Origin: Methylosinus sporium
GTDB lineage: Bacteria > Pseudomonadota > Alphaproteobacteria > Rhizobiales > Beijerinckiaceae
Assembly (NCBI RefSeq): GCF_003113265.1
Contig: NZ_PUIV01000006.1
Coordinates: forward strand, 106,959 to 170,958
Reading direction: 5' to 3'
DNA length: 64,000 bases
The notes beneath the pieces were generated by a model. That model had not been told where the DNA came from. It ran no database searches and saw nothing but the letters and a program-made list of their open reading frames with translations. How positions within the stretch are numbered: the stretch's first letter is position 1; each line of letters begins with the position of its first letter. The translations under genes were made by a program, and so were the position numbers. Shown here piece after piece: positions 47,613 through 56,972 of the stretch.

Positions 47613-49502
47613 TCAACGCCCCGTGTAGTTGATCTTGCGCGCTTTGGCGTCGTCCCACCACCATGTCGCGGCTATGCCCGGGTCGAAGCGTGGGTAGCGC
47701 TCCGGGCGGCCGAACACATCCCAATGGGCGATCCAATGCGTCGGCTTGTAATAATGCGGAATCCAATAATAGCCCGCGATCAGCACACGATCGAGAGCGC
47801 GGCAGATTGCGACGAGCTCGGCGCGCGAGTTTGCGAGCAGCGCCTTTTCGATGAGGGCGTCGACGACCGGATCGGCGACGCCGATCACATTGCGCTCGCC
47901 TTTGGTTCCCGCCGCTCGGGAGCCGAACATGACGCGCAGTTCCTCGCCCGGCGAATAGCCCATGCGCGGGCGCTCCATGATGATGTCGTAGTCGAAATCG
48001 TCGAGCCGCGCCTTGTATTGCGCGGAGTCGACGATCCGGATGCGCGCATTGACGCCGATAAGCTTCAGATTTTTGACGAAGGGCTGAGTGAGACGTTCGA
48101 AGAAGCTCGAATTATAGAGAAATTCGACTTCGATCGGTTTGCCGCTCGGCAGGCGCGTCACGCCGTCCCTGCGCGTGCACCCGGCCTCGGTCAGCAGATC
48201 GATGGCCTTGCGAAGCAGATTGCGGTCTTGACCAGATCCATCGGACACGGGCGGCTGGAAGGGCGCATCGAAGACTTCTTTCGGCAACTGATCGCGAAAC
48301 GGCTCCAGCAACGCGAGCTCGGCGGGCGTCGGCGGACCTACCGCCTCGAGGTCCGAATTCTCGAAATAGGAGCTCGTCCGCTTGTAGGAATCATACATAA
48401 GGTTGTGATTGGTCCACTCGAAGTCGAAAGCGTAGCCGAGCGCCTTGCGCACGCGCGGATCGGAAAAAACCGGCCGGCGAATGTTCAAAAACCAGCCTTG
48501 AGAGTTGGAATTGTTGTAGTCGGGGATTTCCTCGCGCTTGACGCGCCCCTCGCGAAAGGCGGGGAAGTCGTAGCCTGTCGCCCAAATCGCGGAAGTGAAC
48601 TCCTCGTGCGCGGTGAAGGAGCCGGCTTTGAACGCCTCGAAGGCGACGTTGCGATCAGCGTAATAGTCGAAGCGGATCACGTCGAAATTGGCTTGGCCGA
48701 CATTGACCGGCAAGTCTTTCGCCCAATAGTCCGGCACGCGCTCGAAGGATATGAAACGGCCCGGGTTGAAGGGCCCGACCTTATAGGCCGAAGAGCCGAG
48801 AGGCGGCTCCATCGTCGTCTCGTTGAACTTGTGTTTCGTATAAAATGCTTTGGAGAAAATCGGCTGACTGGCGACCACGATCGGCAGGTCGCGCGTGCGA
48901 CTCGGCGCGAGCTTCACGACGAGAATGTCGTCTGCGATCGCCGTCGCGCTCACGAGGTCGCGCAGCGATTGCGAGATCGACGGATGGCCCTCATTCTTCA
49001 AAATATCGAGAGAGAAGGCGACGTCATGGGCAGTGAGCGGCGAGCCGTCATGAAAGCGCGCTTCTCTGCGTAGCATAAAAGTGTAGGTGAGCTTATCGGC
49101 GGAAATGCGGACCTGCTTGGCGACGAGGCCGTAGAGCGCGTCGCGCTCGTCGAGGCTGCCTGCCATCAATGTATCGTAGACGAGTCCGATGCCCGCAGCC
49201 GGATTGCCGCGCAAAATATAGGGGTTGAGCGAATCGTAGCTGCTCGTCTCGGGCGGCGGCGGCTCCATCACCAGCGTTCCGCCCTTGGGCGCATTGGGGT
49301 TCACATAGGCGAAATGCGGAAAATCGGCGGGCTCGGCGAGCTCGCCGAAAATGGAGAGCCCATGGCTCTCGGTCTCGCCCGGGGCTGCTTCGGCGAGGGC
49401 GGGGCGCATAGCCCATCCCGGCAGGGCCAGCCCCGCGAGGCTCGAGATGGCGGCGAGCGCCCGGCGGCGCGTCACGGGAAGAAAATTGCGTGTTTCAGCC
49501 AA
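47613..49502 (-). CDS. yejA: Periplasmic peptide-binding protein YejA
   Basis: A 629-residue solute-binding protein of the DppA/OppA class. The signal peptide carries twin arginines (TRRRALAAISSLAGLALPG). Family blocks include FPHFAYVNPNAPKGG, LVYDTLMAGSLDERDALYGL and RREARFHDGSPLTAHDV. The TTG at 49502 is the only start that keeps the signal peptide. It is the first gene of yejABEF, which imports oligopeptides and, in enterobacteria, microcin C-type molecules. Confidence 0.93.
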   Translation of the reverse strand: MAETRNFLPVTRRRALAAISSLAGLALPGWAMRPALAEAAPGETESHGLSIFGELAEPADFPHFAYVNPNAPKGGTLVMEPPPPETSSYDSLNPYILRGNPAAGIGLVYDTLMAGSLDERDALYGLVAKQVRISADKLTYTFMLRREARFHDGSPLTAHDVAFSLDILKNEGHPSISQSLRDLVSATAIADDILVVKLAPSRTRDLPIVVASQPIFSKAFYTKHKFNETTMEPPLGSSAYKVGPFNPGRFISFERVPDYWAKDLPVNVGQANFDVIRFDYYADRNVAFEAFKAGSFTAHEEFTSAIWATGYDFPAFREGRVKREEIPDYNNSNSQGWFLNIRRPVFSDPRVRKALGYAFDFEWTNHNLMYDSYKRTSSYFENSDLEAVGPPTPAELALLEPFRDQLPKEVFDAPFQPPVSDGSGQDRNLLRKAIDLLTEAGCTRRDGVTRLPSGKPIEVEFLYNSSFFERLTQPFVKNLKLIGVNARIRIVDSAQYKARLDDFDYDIIMERPRMGYSPGEELRVMFGSRAAGTKGERNVIGVADPVVDALIEKALLANSRAELVAICRALDRVLIAGYYWIPHYYKPTHWIAHWDVFGRPERYPRFDPGIAATWWWDDAKARKINYTGR

Positions 49503-49812
49503 GGTGATCTCGCTTTCGGGGCGTCATGACTGGCGCGAGCGCGGCAGCTTACGCGAATCCCGCGATTATGTCGGATTTTCAGGATGAAGCCATATGAGAT
49601 TGCGGTCGCCTCCCATATGACGCGCGAGCCGGGGCAGCGGTTCCGCCTTCCGCGGGAGAGCGCCGGATAGGCCCGGAAAGCGCCGCTTTTCGGGCAGCGG
49701 AACCGCGGGCGGGCCTCTCCCCGAGCGATTTGCGGAAGCTAAATGTTGTGTCCGCTGGCCAAGGCGCCGTATTCGATGGCCCCTTTCGTATCGCGTCGGG
49801 AGCGCAGCCGAG
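49503..49812. other. Divergent 310-base region with a long inverted repeat
   Basis: It separates yejA (minus) from gabD (plus) and has no gene. GCGGTTCCGC (49635-49644) and GCGGAACCGC (49697-49706) are perfect inverted arms 52 bases apart, each preceded by GCA. Two copies of CCATATGA lie at about 49587-49620. These could be regulatory; no regulator is assigned. Confidence 0.4.
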
Positions 49813-51264
49813 ATGACCAGAGAGCCCCGCCCGTTCCGCCATCAGGCCTTCATCGACGGCGCCTTCGTCGCCGCTGACAATGGCGCGACCTTCGCCGTTC
49901 GCGATCCGGCTACGGGCGCGGTATTGGCCGAGGTCCCGGACCTGGGCGCGGCCGAGACGCGCCGCGCGATCGAGGCCGCCGAGCGCGCTTTGCCCGGCTG
50001 GCGCGGCAAGCTCGCCAAGGAGCGGGCGCAAATATTGCGACGCCTGCATGATCTGCTGCTCGCCGATCAGGAGCGCCTCGCGCAGATCATCACCGCAGAG
50101 CAGGGCAAGCCGATCGCCGAGGCGCGCGGCGAGATCGCCTATGCCGCGGCCTATTTCGACTGGTTCGCGGAGGAGGGTCGCCGCGTCTATGGCGACGTAA
50201 TTCCGCAGCAGGCGCGCGAGAAGCGCATTCTCGTGTTCAAGCAGGCGATCGGCGTCACCGCCGCGATCACGCCCTGGAACTTCCCTTCCGCCATGATCGC
50301 GCGCAAGGCCGGCGCGGCGCTCGCCGCCGGCTGCACGATGGTGGTGAAGCCGGCCGAGCTGACGCCGCTTTCGGCCATAGCGCTCGCCGAGATCGCGCAG
50401 CGCGCCGGCGTGCCGGACGGCGTGCTCAATGTGGTGACGACCAACGACCCCGCCAGCGTCGGCGCCGAACTCACCTCCAACCCGACCGTGCGCAAGATCA
50501 GCTTCACCGGCTCGACCGAAGTGGGGAAGATTCTTCTGCGCCAGGCGGCGGAGAATGTGCAGAAATGCTCGATGGAGCTGGGCGGCAACGCGCCTTTCAT
50601 CGTCTTCGCCGACGCCGATGTCGATCTCGCGGTGAAGGGCGCGCTGGCGACCAAATATCGCAACAGCGGCCAGACCTGCGTCTGCGCCAATCGCTTCCTC
50701 GTGCATAGGGATGTCGCCGAGACCTTCGCCGCCAAGCTCGCCGAGGCGGCCTCCAGGCTGAAGGTCGGGCGCGGCGTCGAGCCCGGCGTCGTCATTGGTC
50801 CGCTGATCGAGGAGGCGGCTGTCGAGAAAGTCGAGCGTCTTGTCGCCGACGCCCGCGCGCGCGGCGCGAAAGTGCTGACCGGCGGCGGACGCCATGAGCT
50901 CGGCGGCAATTTCTATGCGCCGACCGTGCTCGTCGACGCGAGGCAGGACATGCAAATATTCCAGGAGGAGATTTTCGGCCCTGTCGCCGCCGTCACCCCC
51001 TTCGAGGATGAAGCGGAGGCGATCCGCCTCGCCAATTCGACGCATTACGGCCTCGCCGCTTATTTCTACAGCCGCGACATAGCGCGCGTGTTCCGCGTCG
51101 CAGAGTCGCTCGAATTCGGCATGGTCGGCGTCAACGAATCGCTGATGTCGAGCGAGGCGGCGCCATTCGGCGGCGTGAAGCAGTCGGGCATGGGACGCGA
51201 GGGCTCCAAATACGGCATAGAGAGCTATCTCGAGATCAAATATGTCTGTCTCGGCAATATGTGA
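49813..51264 (+). CDS. gabD: NAD(P)-dependent succinate-semialdehyde dehydrogenase
   Basis: A 483-residue aldehyde dehydrogenase. The general-base Glu is in ELGGNAP (E255) and the nucleophile Cys in GQTC (C289). FTGSTEVGK and PWNFPSAMIARK complete the nucleotide site. The late block NESLMSSEAAPFGGVKQSG is typical of GabD-type enzymes, which oxidise succinate semialdehyde to succinate. It is alone; no gabT is beside it. It is convergent with the cupin gene. Confidence 0.93.
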   Translation: MTREPRPFRHQAFIDGAFVAADNGATFAVRDPATGAVLAEVPDLGAAETRRAIEAAERALPGWRGKLAKERAQILRRLHDLLLADQERLAQIITAEQGKPIAEARGEIAYAAAYFDWFAEEGRRVYGDVIPQQAREKRILVFKQAIGVTAAITPWNFPSAMIARKAGAALAAGCTMVVKPAELTPLSAIALAEIAQRAGVPDGVLNVVTTNDPASVGAELTSNPTVRKISFTGSTEVGKILLRQAAENVQKCSMELGGNAPFIVFADADVDLAVKGALATKYRNSGQTCVCANRFLVHRDVAETFAAKLAEAASRLKVGRGVEPGVVIGPLIEEAAVEKVERLVADARARGAKVLTGGGRHELGGNFYAPTVLVDARQDMQIFQEEIFGPVAAVTPFEDEAEAIRLANSTHYGLAAYFYSRDIARVFRVAESLEFGMVGVNESLMSSEAAPFGGVKQSGMGREGSKYGIESYLEIKYVCLGNM

Positions 51265-51269
51265 GGCGC

Positions 51270-51701
51270 TCAGCCTGCGCGGTTCGGCGTGCCCAGCACA
51301 TGCACGTCGGGCGCGATCATCACATTGTCGAAACGCTGCGTGAACATCGGCGCCGCGAAGAAGGCGACGGCGCGTAGCGTTTCCTCGCCCGTGTTGACGA
51401 GATCATGCCGCAGCGGCGTCGGAATGACGAAGACGTCGCCCGGCCGCACATGATGGGTGACGCCGCCCTCGGCGCGCAATTCGCCGGAGCCGCCGAGGAT
51501 ATATTGCGTCTCCTCAGTGGCGTCGGTGTGCCAGCCGAGCCGTCCGCCGGGCTCGATCTCATAGACGATGGTCGAGGACTGCGTCGCTCCATGCTCGCCG
51601 CAGGAGGCGAAGGCGCCCGCCCAGCGCACGCTCGGATCGTCCACGCCGCCGACTTTGGCGCGCGGGAGGTCATTGGTGGCGACGAGGTGAATGGCGCTCA
51701 T
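51270..51701 (-). CDS. Cupin-domain protein
   Basis: A 143-residue cytoplasmic single-cupin protein. GGRLGWHTDATEETQYILGG holds the first metal-binding motif and VRPGDVFVIPTPLRHDLVN the second. GGAGAA precedes the ATG at 51701. The role is unknown. It differs from the exported cupin at 17.6 kb. It is divergent from the B12 riboswitch operon. Confidence 0.8.
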   Translation of the reverse strand: MSAIHLVATNDLPRAKVGGVDDPSVRWAGAFASCGEHGATQSSTIVYEIEPGGRLGWHTDATEETQYILGGSGELRAEGGVTHHVRPGDVFVIPTPLRHDLVNTGEETLRAVAFFAAPMFTQRFDNVMIAPDVHVLGTPNRAG

Positions 51702-51814
51702 CTGTTTTCTCCGAAATTCTAATCGAATTTTCCGTGGGGCGAGACCCGAGGGCGATGCCCACCGTCGTCCAAACGCGCCGCGCGCGGCTTCGTTCCGAAC
51801 ATGCGCGCGGGCGC

Positions 51815-51843
51815 TTGACACGGCGGCGCGGCGCGGCTCTATT
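51815..51843 (+). promoter_or_regulatory. Sigma-70-type promoter of the B12 operon
   Basis: TTGACA (51815-51820) and TCTATT (51838-51843) are spaced by 17 bases. They lie about 10 bases before the riboswitch aptamer, where a promoter is expected. Confidence 0.65.
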
Positions 51844-51852
51844 GAAAGGGAT

Positions 51853-52022
51853 GGTTCCCTCTCGAGGGATCAAAAGGGAATGCGGTGAGCGCCGGCGACG
51901 GGGCGAAGCCGCGGCTGCCCCCGCAACTGTGAGCGGTGAGCCGAGGATCAAACGAGCCACTGGAGCCATGCGCTCCGGGAAGGCGATCCGAAGGCGCTGA
52001 CCCGCGAGCCAGGAGACCTGCC
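51853..52022 (+). promoter_or_regulatory. Cobalamin riboswitch
   Basis: The conserved aptamer elements appear in order: GGTTCCCTCTCGAGGGA with AAAAGGGAATGCGGTGA, then GCCCCCGCAACTGT, GCCACTG, CGGGAAGG, and the B12 box GAGCCAGGAGACCTGCC (52006-52022). It controls the downstream TonB receptor operon, shutting it off when adenosylcobalamin is plentiful. About 130 bases follow before the first start codon, enough for the expression platform. Confidence 0.95.
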
Positions 52023-52150
52023 ATCAGTCGTGGTCACGCGCGATAGCGTCGGGCGGGGTGCACCGAGGCGGCCGAGACCCTTTTCGCATAGCGCGAGAGG
52101 GCCGCGACCTTTCGCAGTGACGGCCCACGTCTGCTGCGAGTCGCTCAGCA

Positions 52151-54175
52151 ATGTCTTCCCTGTCCCATCGGGCCGCCCTCGCGGGCGCCGTTTCTCATAT
52201 TGCGCTCGTTTTCGTCTCGCTTCTCCTGCCCGCTTCCGCCGCTGGGCAAGAGGCGCTGCCCACGGTCGAAATCGGCGCGGCGACCATCGTCTCCGCCGAT
52301 CGCGTCGAAGAGCGCGTCGACAAATCCTCCTCCGCTGTCACCGTGATCCCTTCCGCGCAGATCGAGAAGCGCGGCGCGAGCGGCCTCACCGAGGCGCTGC
52401 GCGGCGCACCGGGCCTCGATCTCTACGAGACCGGCGGTCCCGGCGCCCAGACCTCCGTCTTTCTGCGTGGCGCGACGCCAGGCCAGACGCTCGTCCTCGT
52501 CGATGGCGTGCGCATCGGCGATCCGTCCTCCACCGACGGCTCCGTCGATCTCGGCGGCCTCGTCGCTACGGACATAGAACGCATAGAGGTGCTGCGCGGC
52601 CCGCAATCGGCGCTCTATGGCTCCGACGCGATGGGCGGCGTCATTCACATCGTCACGCGCAAAGGCGAGGGGCGGCCGCGCGCGTCTCTCTCCCTGGAAG
52701 GCGGCTCCTATGGAACCGGACATTTGCGCGCGCGCGTCTCGGGAAGCGAGGATCGCTTGTGGTACGCATTCGCGATCGATGCGCTGACGATCGACGGTCA
52801 TCCGCGCTATGGCTATCGCATCACGCGGCCGCTGACGATCGGCGACGGCAAGACGCTTCTGCCGCCTCTGCCGCCCAATGACCCGACCAAAAAAGGCGGC
52901 GCCAGCGCGCGCCTCGGCTATCGCGTGAACGAGGATATCGCGGTCGAAGCCGCATTCTTCGGCTATGACAGCGCCATCCGCTTCGACAATCCCTATTCCT
53001 TCTCGGCGATCGACGTCTACGATCCGCAGAACCATCAGCACGCGACATTCGCGCAAGGGTATGCGCGCGTCGACGCCGACATGTTCGACCGCGCATTGCA
53101 CAATCGCTTCACCCTCTTTGCCAATGCGACGAGCAGAGACGTGTGGCAGGCGCGCTCCTGCTATGACGCCAGCTATAATTCCTACAATTGCCGGCGTGGC
53201 TATCGCGGCGCGCGGCGCGGCTTCGAATATCAAGGCGATCTTTCGCTCGGCGCCCTCGGCCTTCTGACCTTCGGCGCGCGCAATGAGACGGAGTCCGTCC
53301 GCACATCGCAGGACCCGGTTCCGCCGACCACATTCACGCCGATCGACGCCGTGCAGACGACGCATTCGGGCTTCGCGCAGCATAAGCTCACAATGTTCGA
53401 GCGCGTCGATCTCTCCTATGGCGGACGTATCGACGCTGTCGATCAGAACCGCACATTCGCGACATGGCGCGCCACCGCCGCTTATCGTCTCGAGGAGACA
53501 GGAACCAAATTGCGCGGGAGCGCCGGCACGGGCGCGCGCGTCGCCTCGCTCTATCAGCGCTTCAGCCAATATGGCGATCCGGCTCTCGCGCCGGAGACGA
53601 GCGTCGGATACGATATCGGCGTCGATCAATCCTTGTTCGGCGAGCGTCTCTACGCATCGCTGTCGCTGTTCGAAAACCGCTTTCGTGATCTCATCGAATT
53701 CGGCCGCGCGTCGAGCTGCGCTGCGACACAGGCCTTCGGTTGCTATTACAATGTCGGCCGCGCGCGCACGAAAGGCGTCGAATTTTCCGGCGAGGCGATT
53801 GTCGTTCCCGGCGAATGGCGTTTGCGCGCGAGCTACACGCATCTCGCCGCGGAAAATCTGACGACGCATCGCAGTCTGTTCCGGCGGCCGCGCGACAAGG
53901 CGACGGGCTCCCTCATCTACACGGGAATCGCAGGGCTGGAGCTCGAGGCGCGCCTTACCTTCGTCGGGCCGAACCCCGATTACGACTATATTTTCTCGCA
54001 GCGTGTGACGCTCGCGCCTTACGCAAAGCTCGATCTCTTCGCCGATTACAAGATCGACGAGCGCATGTCGGTGTTCGCGCGGATCGAGAACGTCAATGAT
54101 GCGCGCTATGAGGAAGTCTTCAATTATGGAACGGCGGGCCGCTCCCTCTATGGCGGCGTGAAATTCAGCTGGTGA
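52151..54175 (+). CDS. btuB: TonB-dependent outer-membrane receptor, probably for cobalamin (BtuB type)
   Basis: A 674-residue receptor. The signal peptide ends near SAAG|QE (residue 32). The plug domain (about 50-165) has ITDAL-type blocks: ASGLTEALRGAPGLDL, VFLRGATPGQTLVLVDGVRI, RIEVLRGPQSALYGSDAMGG. The barrel fills the rest and ends in an aromatic (VKFSW), as outer-membrane proteins do. The cobalamin riboswitch in front assigns the ligand. It is the first gene of an operon with two unknown proteins. Confidence 0.92.
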   Translation: MSSLSHRAALAGAVSHIALVFVSLLLPASAAGQEALPTVEIGAATIVSADRVEERVDKSSSAVTVIPSAQIEKRGASGLTEALRGAPGLDLYETGGPGAQTSVFLRGATPGQTLVLVDGVRIGDPSSTDGSVDLGGLVATDIERIEVLRGPQSALYGSDAMGGVIHIVTRKGEGRPRASLSLEGGSYGTGHLRARVSGSEDRLWYAFAIDALTIDGHPRYGYRITRPLTIGDGKTLLPPLPPNDPTKKGGASARLGYRVNEDIAVEAAFFGYDSAIRFDNPYSFSAIDVYDPQNHQHATFAQGYARVDADMFDRALHNRFTLFANATSRDVWQARSCYDASYNSYNCRRGYRGARRGFEYQGDLSLGALGLLTFGARNETESVRTSQDPVPPTTFTPIDAVQTTHSGFAQHKLTMFERVDLSYGGRIDAVDQNRTFATWRATAAYRLEETGTKLRGSAGTGARVASLYQRFSQYGDPALAPETSVGYDIGVDQSLFGERLYASLSLFENRFRDLIEFGRASSCAATQAFGCYYNVGRARTKGVEFSGEAIVVPGEWRLRASYTHLAAENLTTHRSLFRRPRDKATGSLIYTGIAGLELEARLTFVGPNPDYDYIFSQRVTLAPYAKLDLFADYKIDERMSVFARIENVNDARYEEVFNYGTAGRSLYGGVKFSW

Positions 54176-54199
54176 CGAGGTTTCAGGGAGAATGAACCA

Positions 54200-54763
54200 A
54201 TGACGAATGCGACGCCGCAACGGCGCCTGGAGCCGGATGGAACGCCGGTCGATGTCTTCGCTCTGCCGACCGACGCGCAGAGCCTCGAAGCGCTCTTGCG
54301 CGATCTCTTCGAAAATCATTGGCGCGAGATCGTGTTCGGGCCGATCATTCAAGGCGCGGCCTTCGAGATACATGTCGATCATGCGCCGACGCGCATAGGT
54401 CTCCTCGATGGCTATCTCACCATCGCTTTCGGGCAGACGCATTTTCACGTCTGCATCGGCGAGACGAAAGGACCGCGCAGCCGGCCGACGCCGCCCGTTC
54501 TCGCGCAGCACAGGCGCACGGCGCGCGCGGAGCTGCATCGGCGCTTCTCGGGGACATGCGTTCCAATGTCCTGGAGCCTGCAATTGTTCAATGGCGCGGA
54601 TGAGCAGCAACTCGCCGTGCTCTTGCCCAATCCGTTTCTGCATCCAGAGACGGAGAAAATCCTGCGTGAGCCCGATTGGTCGCGGCTCACATTGTGGGAT
54701 GCGCTGCGGGCGCGCTGGCTCGGGCTCGTCGAGCCCGATCCGCTCGATCGGGCAGCGCATTGA
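54200..54763 (+). CDS. Unknown soluble protein in the B12 riboswitch operon
   Basis: A 187-residue protein, 24 bases after the receptor. It has no signal peptide or membrane helix. Core segments: LEALLRDLFENHWREIVFGP, GAAFEIHVDHAPTRIGLLDG, YLTIAFGQTHFHVCIGE and WSLQLFNGADEQQLAVLLP. The His-rich strand (IHVDH, THFHVCIG) could bind metal. The pattern suggests a conserved hypothetical family. Position under the riboswitch implies a role in cobalamin or corrinoid use or cobalt handling; this is inferred. Confidence 0.75.
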   Translation: MTNATPQRRLEPDGTPVDVFALPTDAQSLEALLRDLFENHWREIVFGPIIQGAAFEIHVDHAPTRIGLLDGYLTIAFGQTHFHVCIGETKGPRSRPTPPVLAQHRRTARAELHRRFSGTCVPMSWSLQLFNGADEQQLAVLLPNPFLHPETEKILREPDWSRLTLWDALRARWLGLVEPDPLDRAAH

Positions 54764-54812
54764 TCTTCGGCAGAGCAGGGCGTCCGGCCCGCTCATAAAT
54801 AAGGAGCATCGC

Positions 54813-55358
54813 ATGACAAGGCTTTCACTTCCCATCATCGAAGAGTGCAATCTACTCTGGAGCGGCGCGCTCATTGTCGTCGGCGCCTTCTTCTCGCGGG
54901 CTTTCGCTTGTGCGGCGCCGCTCGCGGGCTTCGCCGCCATTGCGGCGCTGACGAGCACGCGGCGCAATGCGCTGGCGCTGACGGCGGCGGTCTGGCTCGC
55001 CAATCAGCTCGTCGGCTTCACCATGCAGCATTATCCATTGGATTTCGAGACGCTCACCTGGGGCGGCGCGCTCGGAATCATCGCGCTCGTCTGCTGCGAG
55101 ACGGCGCGTTTCGCCGCGCGCATGTCTATCGGCGCCGGCGCGCCTTTCGCCGCGCTCGCAGCGAGCTTTCTCGTCTATGAGGGGGCGCTCTTCGCCATCA
55201 CTCGCGCCATCGGCGGCGATGTCTCGCATTATGCGCTCGCCAGCGTCGCGCGTATCTTCGCCATCAACGTCTGCGCCTTCTTCGGCCTCTGGGCCTTTGG
55301 CCTCGTCTGCATGGCCATTGGCGCGGGGTGGCGGCAGGTCGCGTCGCTGCGCGTTTGA
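54813..55358 (+). CDS. Unknown small membrane protein in the B12 riboswitch operon
   Basis: A 181-residue protein with five or six hydrophobic segments (ALIVVGAFFSRAFACAAPLA, ALALTAAVWLANQLVGF, GALGIIALVCCETARFAAR, PFAALAASFLVYEGALFAI, IFAINVCAFFGLWAFGLVC). AAGGAG just before the ATG sets the start. Size and topology recall substrate-binding S components of ECF vitamin transporters, but I see no diagnostic motif. It may be an inner-membrane partner for corrinoid uptake; no btuCDF is present here. Confidence 0.78.
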   Translation: MTRLSLPIIEECNLLWSGALIVVGAFFSRAFACAAPLAGFAAIAALTSTRRNALALTAAVWLANQLVGFTMQHYPLDFETLTWGGALGIIALVCCETARFAARMSIGAGAPFAALAASFLVYEGALFAITRAIGGDVSHYALASVARIFAINVCAFFGLWAFGLVCMAIGAGWRQVASLRV

Positions 55359-55370
55359 AACATGTGATTG

Positions 55371-55404
55371 GCGCGTCATTCTCTCCATGGGGAGAATGAC
55401 GCGC
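55371..55404 (+). terminator. Perfect 13-base hairpin after the B12 operon
   Basis: GCGCGTCATTCTC (55371-55383) pairs fully with GAGAATGACGCGC (55392-55404) around TCCATGGG. It starts 12 bases after the last stop codon. It has no T run, so it may work with the second hairpin downstream. Confidence 0.55.
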
Positions 55405-55452
55405 GAGCGTCAGTCGTAGGGTCCGCGTCAGTTGAATTCATGTGTGTCGAGA

Positions 55453-55476
55453 AGCGAGCCTTTAGGCTCGCTCTTT
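55453..55476 (+). terminator. Intrinsic terminator between the B12 operon and corC
   Basis: AGCGAGCC-TTTA-GGCTCGCT (55453-55472) is followed by CTTT on the plus strand. It separates the convergent B12 operon and corC and probably acts on the former. Confidence 0.6.
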
Positions 55477-55507
55477 AAAGCCGTTCAGCTTCCGATGACA
55501 CAGGCGC

Positions 55508-56461
55508 CTATTTCGGCGCATGAACCCGCAGCCGCGCGACGCGGCGCGGATCGGCCTCGACGATCTCGAACTCCCAGCCTTCCACCGGCGCGGGCACGAT
55601 CTCGCCGCGCATCGGCACATGGCCGGCGAGCGAGGCGACGAGCCCGCCGAGCGTCGTCACCTCGGCGCCGTCGTCCTCCGGCGCGAAATCGACGCCGAGC
55701 CGTTGCGACACTTCCTCGAGATCGGCCTTGGCGTCGATGAGATAGACTCCATCGGAGACAGCCTCTATGCGCGGCTCCTCGTCGACGTCATGCTCGTCTT
55801 CTATGTCGCCGACGATCATCTCGACGATGTCCTCCATCGTCACGAGGCCATGCGTTCCGCCATATTCGTCGATGACGAGCGCGAGATGCGTGCGCGTCGC
55901 CTGCATCTTCACGAGGAGATCGAGCGCTGGCATGGAAGGCGGCACATAGAGCACCGGCTTCAGCACGGTGACGGTGGAGAGCTCCGCGGAAAAATCGATC
56001 GCGGCGAGCGACACGGTCGCCGCATGTTCGCCGGGCGCCGGCGCTTCCGCCGTCACCGGTTCGGCGCGCTCGGCGAGCGAGGCGAGATAATCGACGAAAT
56101 CGCGAATGTGGATCATGCCGCGCGGATCGTCGAGCGTGTCGCCATAGACGGGCAGGCGAGAGTGGCCGGCGTTGCGGAACAGCGCCAGCGTCTCGCCGAG
56201 CGTCGCGTCCTGCGCGGCGGCGACGATGTCGGCGCGCGGGATCATCGCGTCCGCGACGCGCAGATCATGCAGGGCCAGCACATTTCTCAGCAGCACGCGC
56301 TCATGCGGCGTCACATCGCCGGCGGCTCCTTCCAGCGCCTCCTCAATGTCCTCGCGCACCGAGGGCGAGCCGAGCCCGATGAGCGCACGCAGCCGATCGA
56401 CGATGCCGCTTCGCTGCTCGCGCCTCGAGGCCGCGTGCTCGCCATTATCCGTCCTAGACAT
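55508..56461 (-). CDS. CorC/HlyC-family CBS-domain protein
   Basis: A 317-residue cytoplasmic protein. Two CBS domains lie at about 70-125 ([40 protein letters not shown]) and 165-220 ([20 protein letters not shown]). A CorC/HlyC (transporter-associated) domain lies at 235-315. It is linked to magnesium/cobalt efflux in other bacteria. It overlaps ybeY by eight bases. The usual next gene of this block, lnt, is absent. Confidence 0.9.
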   Translation of the reverse strand: MSRTDNGEHAASRREQRSGIVDRLRALIGLGSPSVREDIEEALEGAAGDVTPHERVLLRNVLALHDLRVADAMIPRADIVAAAQDATLGETLALFRNAGHSRLPVYGDTLDDPRGMIHIRDFVDYLASLAERAEPVTAEAPAPGEHAATVSLAAIDFSAELSTVTVLKPVLYVPPSMPALDLLVKMQATRTHLALVIDEYGGTHGLVTMEDIVEMIVGDIEDEHDVDEEPRIEAVSDGVYLIDAKADLEEVSQRLGVDFAPEDDGAEVTTLGGLVASLAGHVPMRGEIVPAPVEGWEFEIVEADPRRVARLRVHAPK

Positions 56462-56972
56462 CGCCGTTCGATTTTCCTTTGGATGAAGCCTCCGCCACGG
56501 GCTCGGAGCCTTCGTAAGGATCATTGAGGCCGAGCGCCGCCGCTATGCGTCGCTCCAGAGCCTCCATCTCTTCGGCCTCCCGTGGAGTTTGGTGGTCGTA
56601 GCCGATCAGATGCAGAAATCCATGAATGAGCAAATGGGTGAGATGCGCTTCGAAGCTCTTGTCCTGCTCCACCGCCTCGCGCGCCACTGTCTCATGCGCG
56701 ATGACGATGTCGCCGAGCGCCATGCGGCGCGCGAGCGGACCGGGCGTCTCGAAGGAGAGCACATTGGTGGGCTTGTCCATGCCGCGCCATTGCGCGTTCA
56801 ATTCACGAATCGTCGAGTCATCGGTGAAATTGACGCTCAGCTCGCAGCCCGGCGCGAGCGGCGCCGCCGTCTGGGCGACGCACTCGCGCACGGTACTCTG
56901 CGTCAGCTCGTCGAGCCCGGCCTGCTGATCCCAGCAGGGCGCGGTGACGATGATGTCGATCGCGACGCTCAT
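56454..56972 (-). CDS. ybeY: rRNA maturation endoribonuclease YbeY
   Basis: A 172-residue zinc endoribonuclease for 16S rRNA 3'-end maturation and ribosome quality control. The zinc motif HGFLHLIGYDH is at 117-127, and KPTNVLSFETP at 67-77. Its start overlaps the phoH stop (ATGA). Confidence 0.96.
   Translation of the reverse strand: MSVAIDIIVTAPCWDQQAGLDELTQSTVRECVAQTAAPLAPGCELSVNFTDDSTIRELNAQWRGMDKPTNVLSFETPGPLARRMALGDIVIAHETVAREAVEQDKSFEAHLTHLLIHGFLHLIGYDHQTPREAEEMEALERRIAAALGLNDPYEGSEPVAEASSKGKSNGDV

Noticed and set aside
52145..55003. 952-codon open frame on the minus strand across the B12 operon
   Set aside because: It is antisense to the receptor and the following genes, has no recognisable domain, and the plus-strand genes have clear families and ribosome binding sites.
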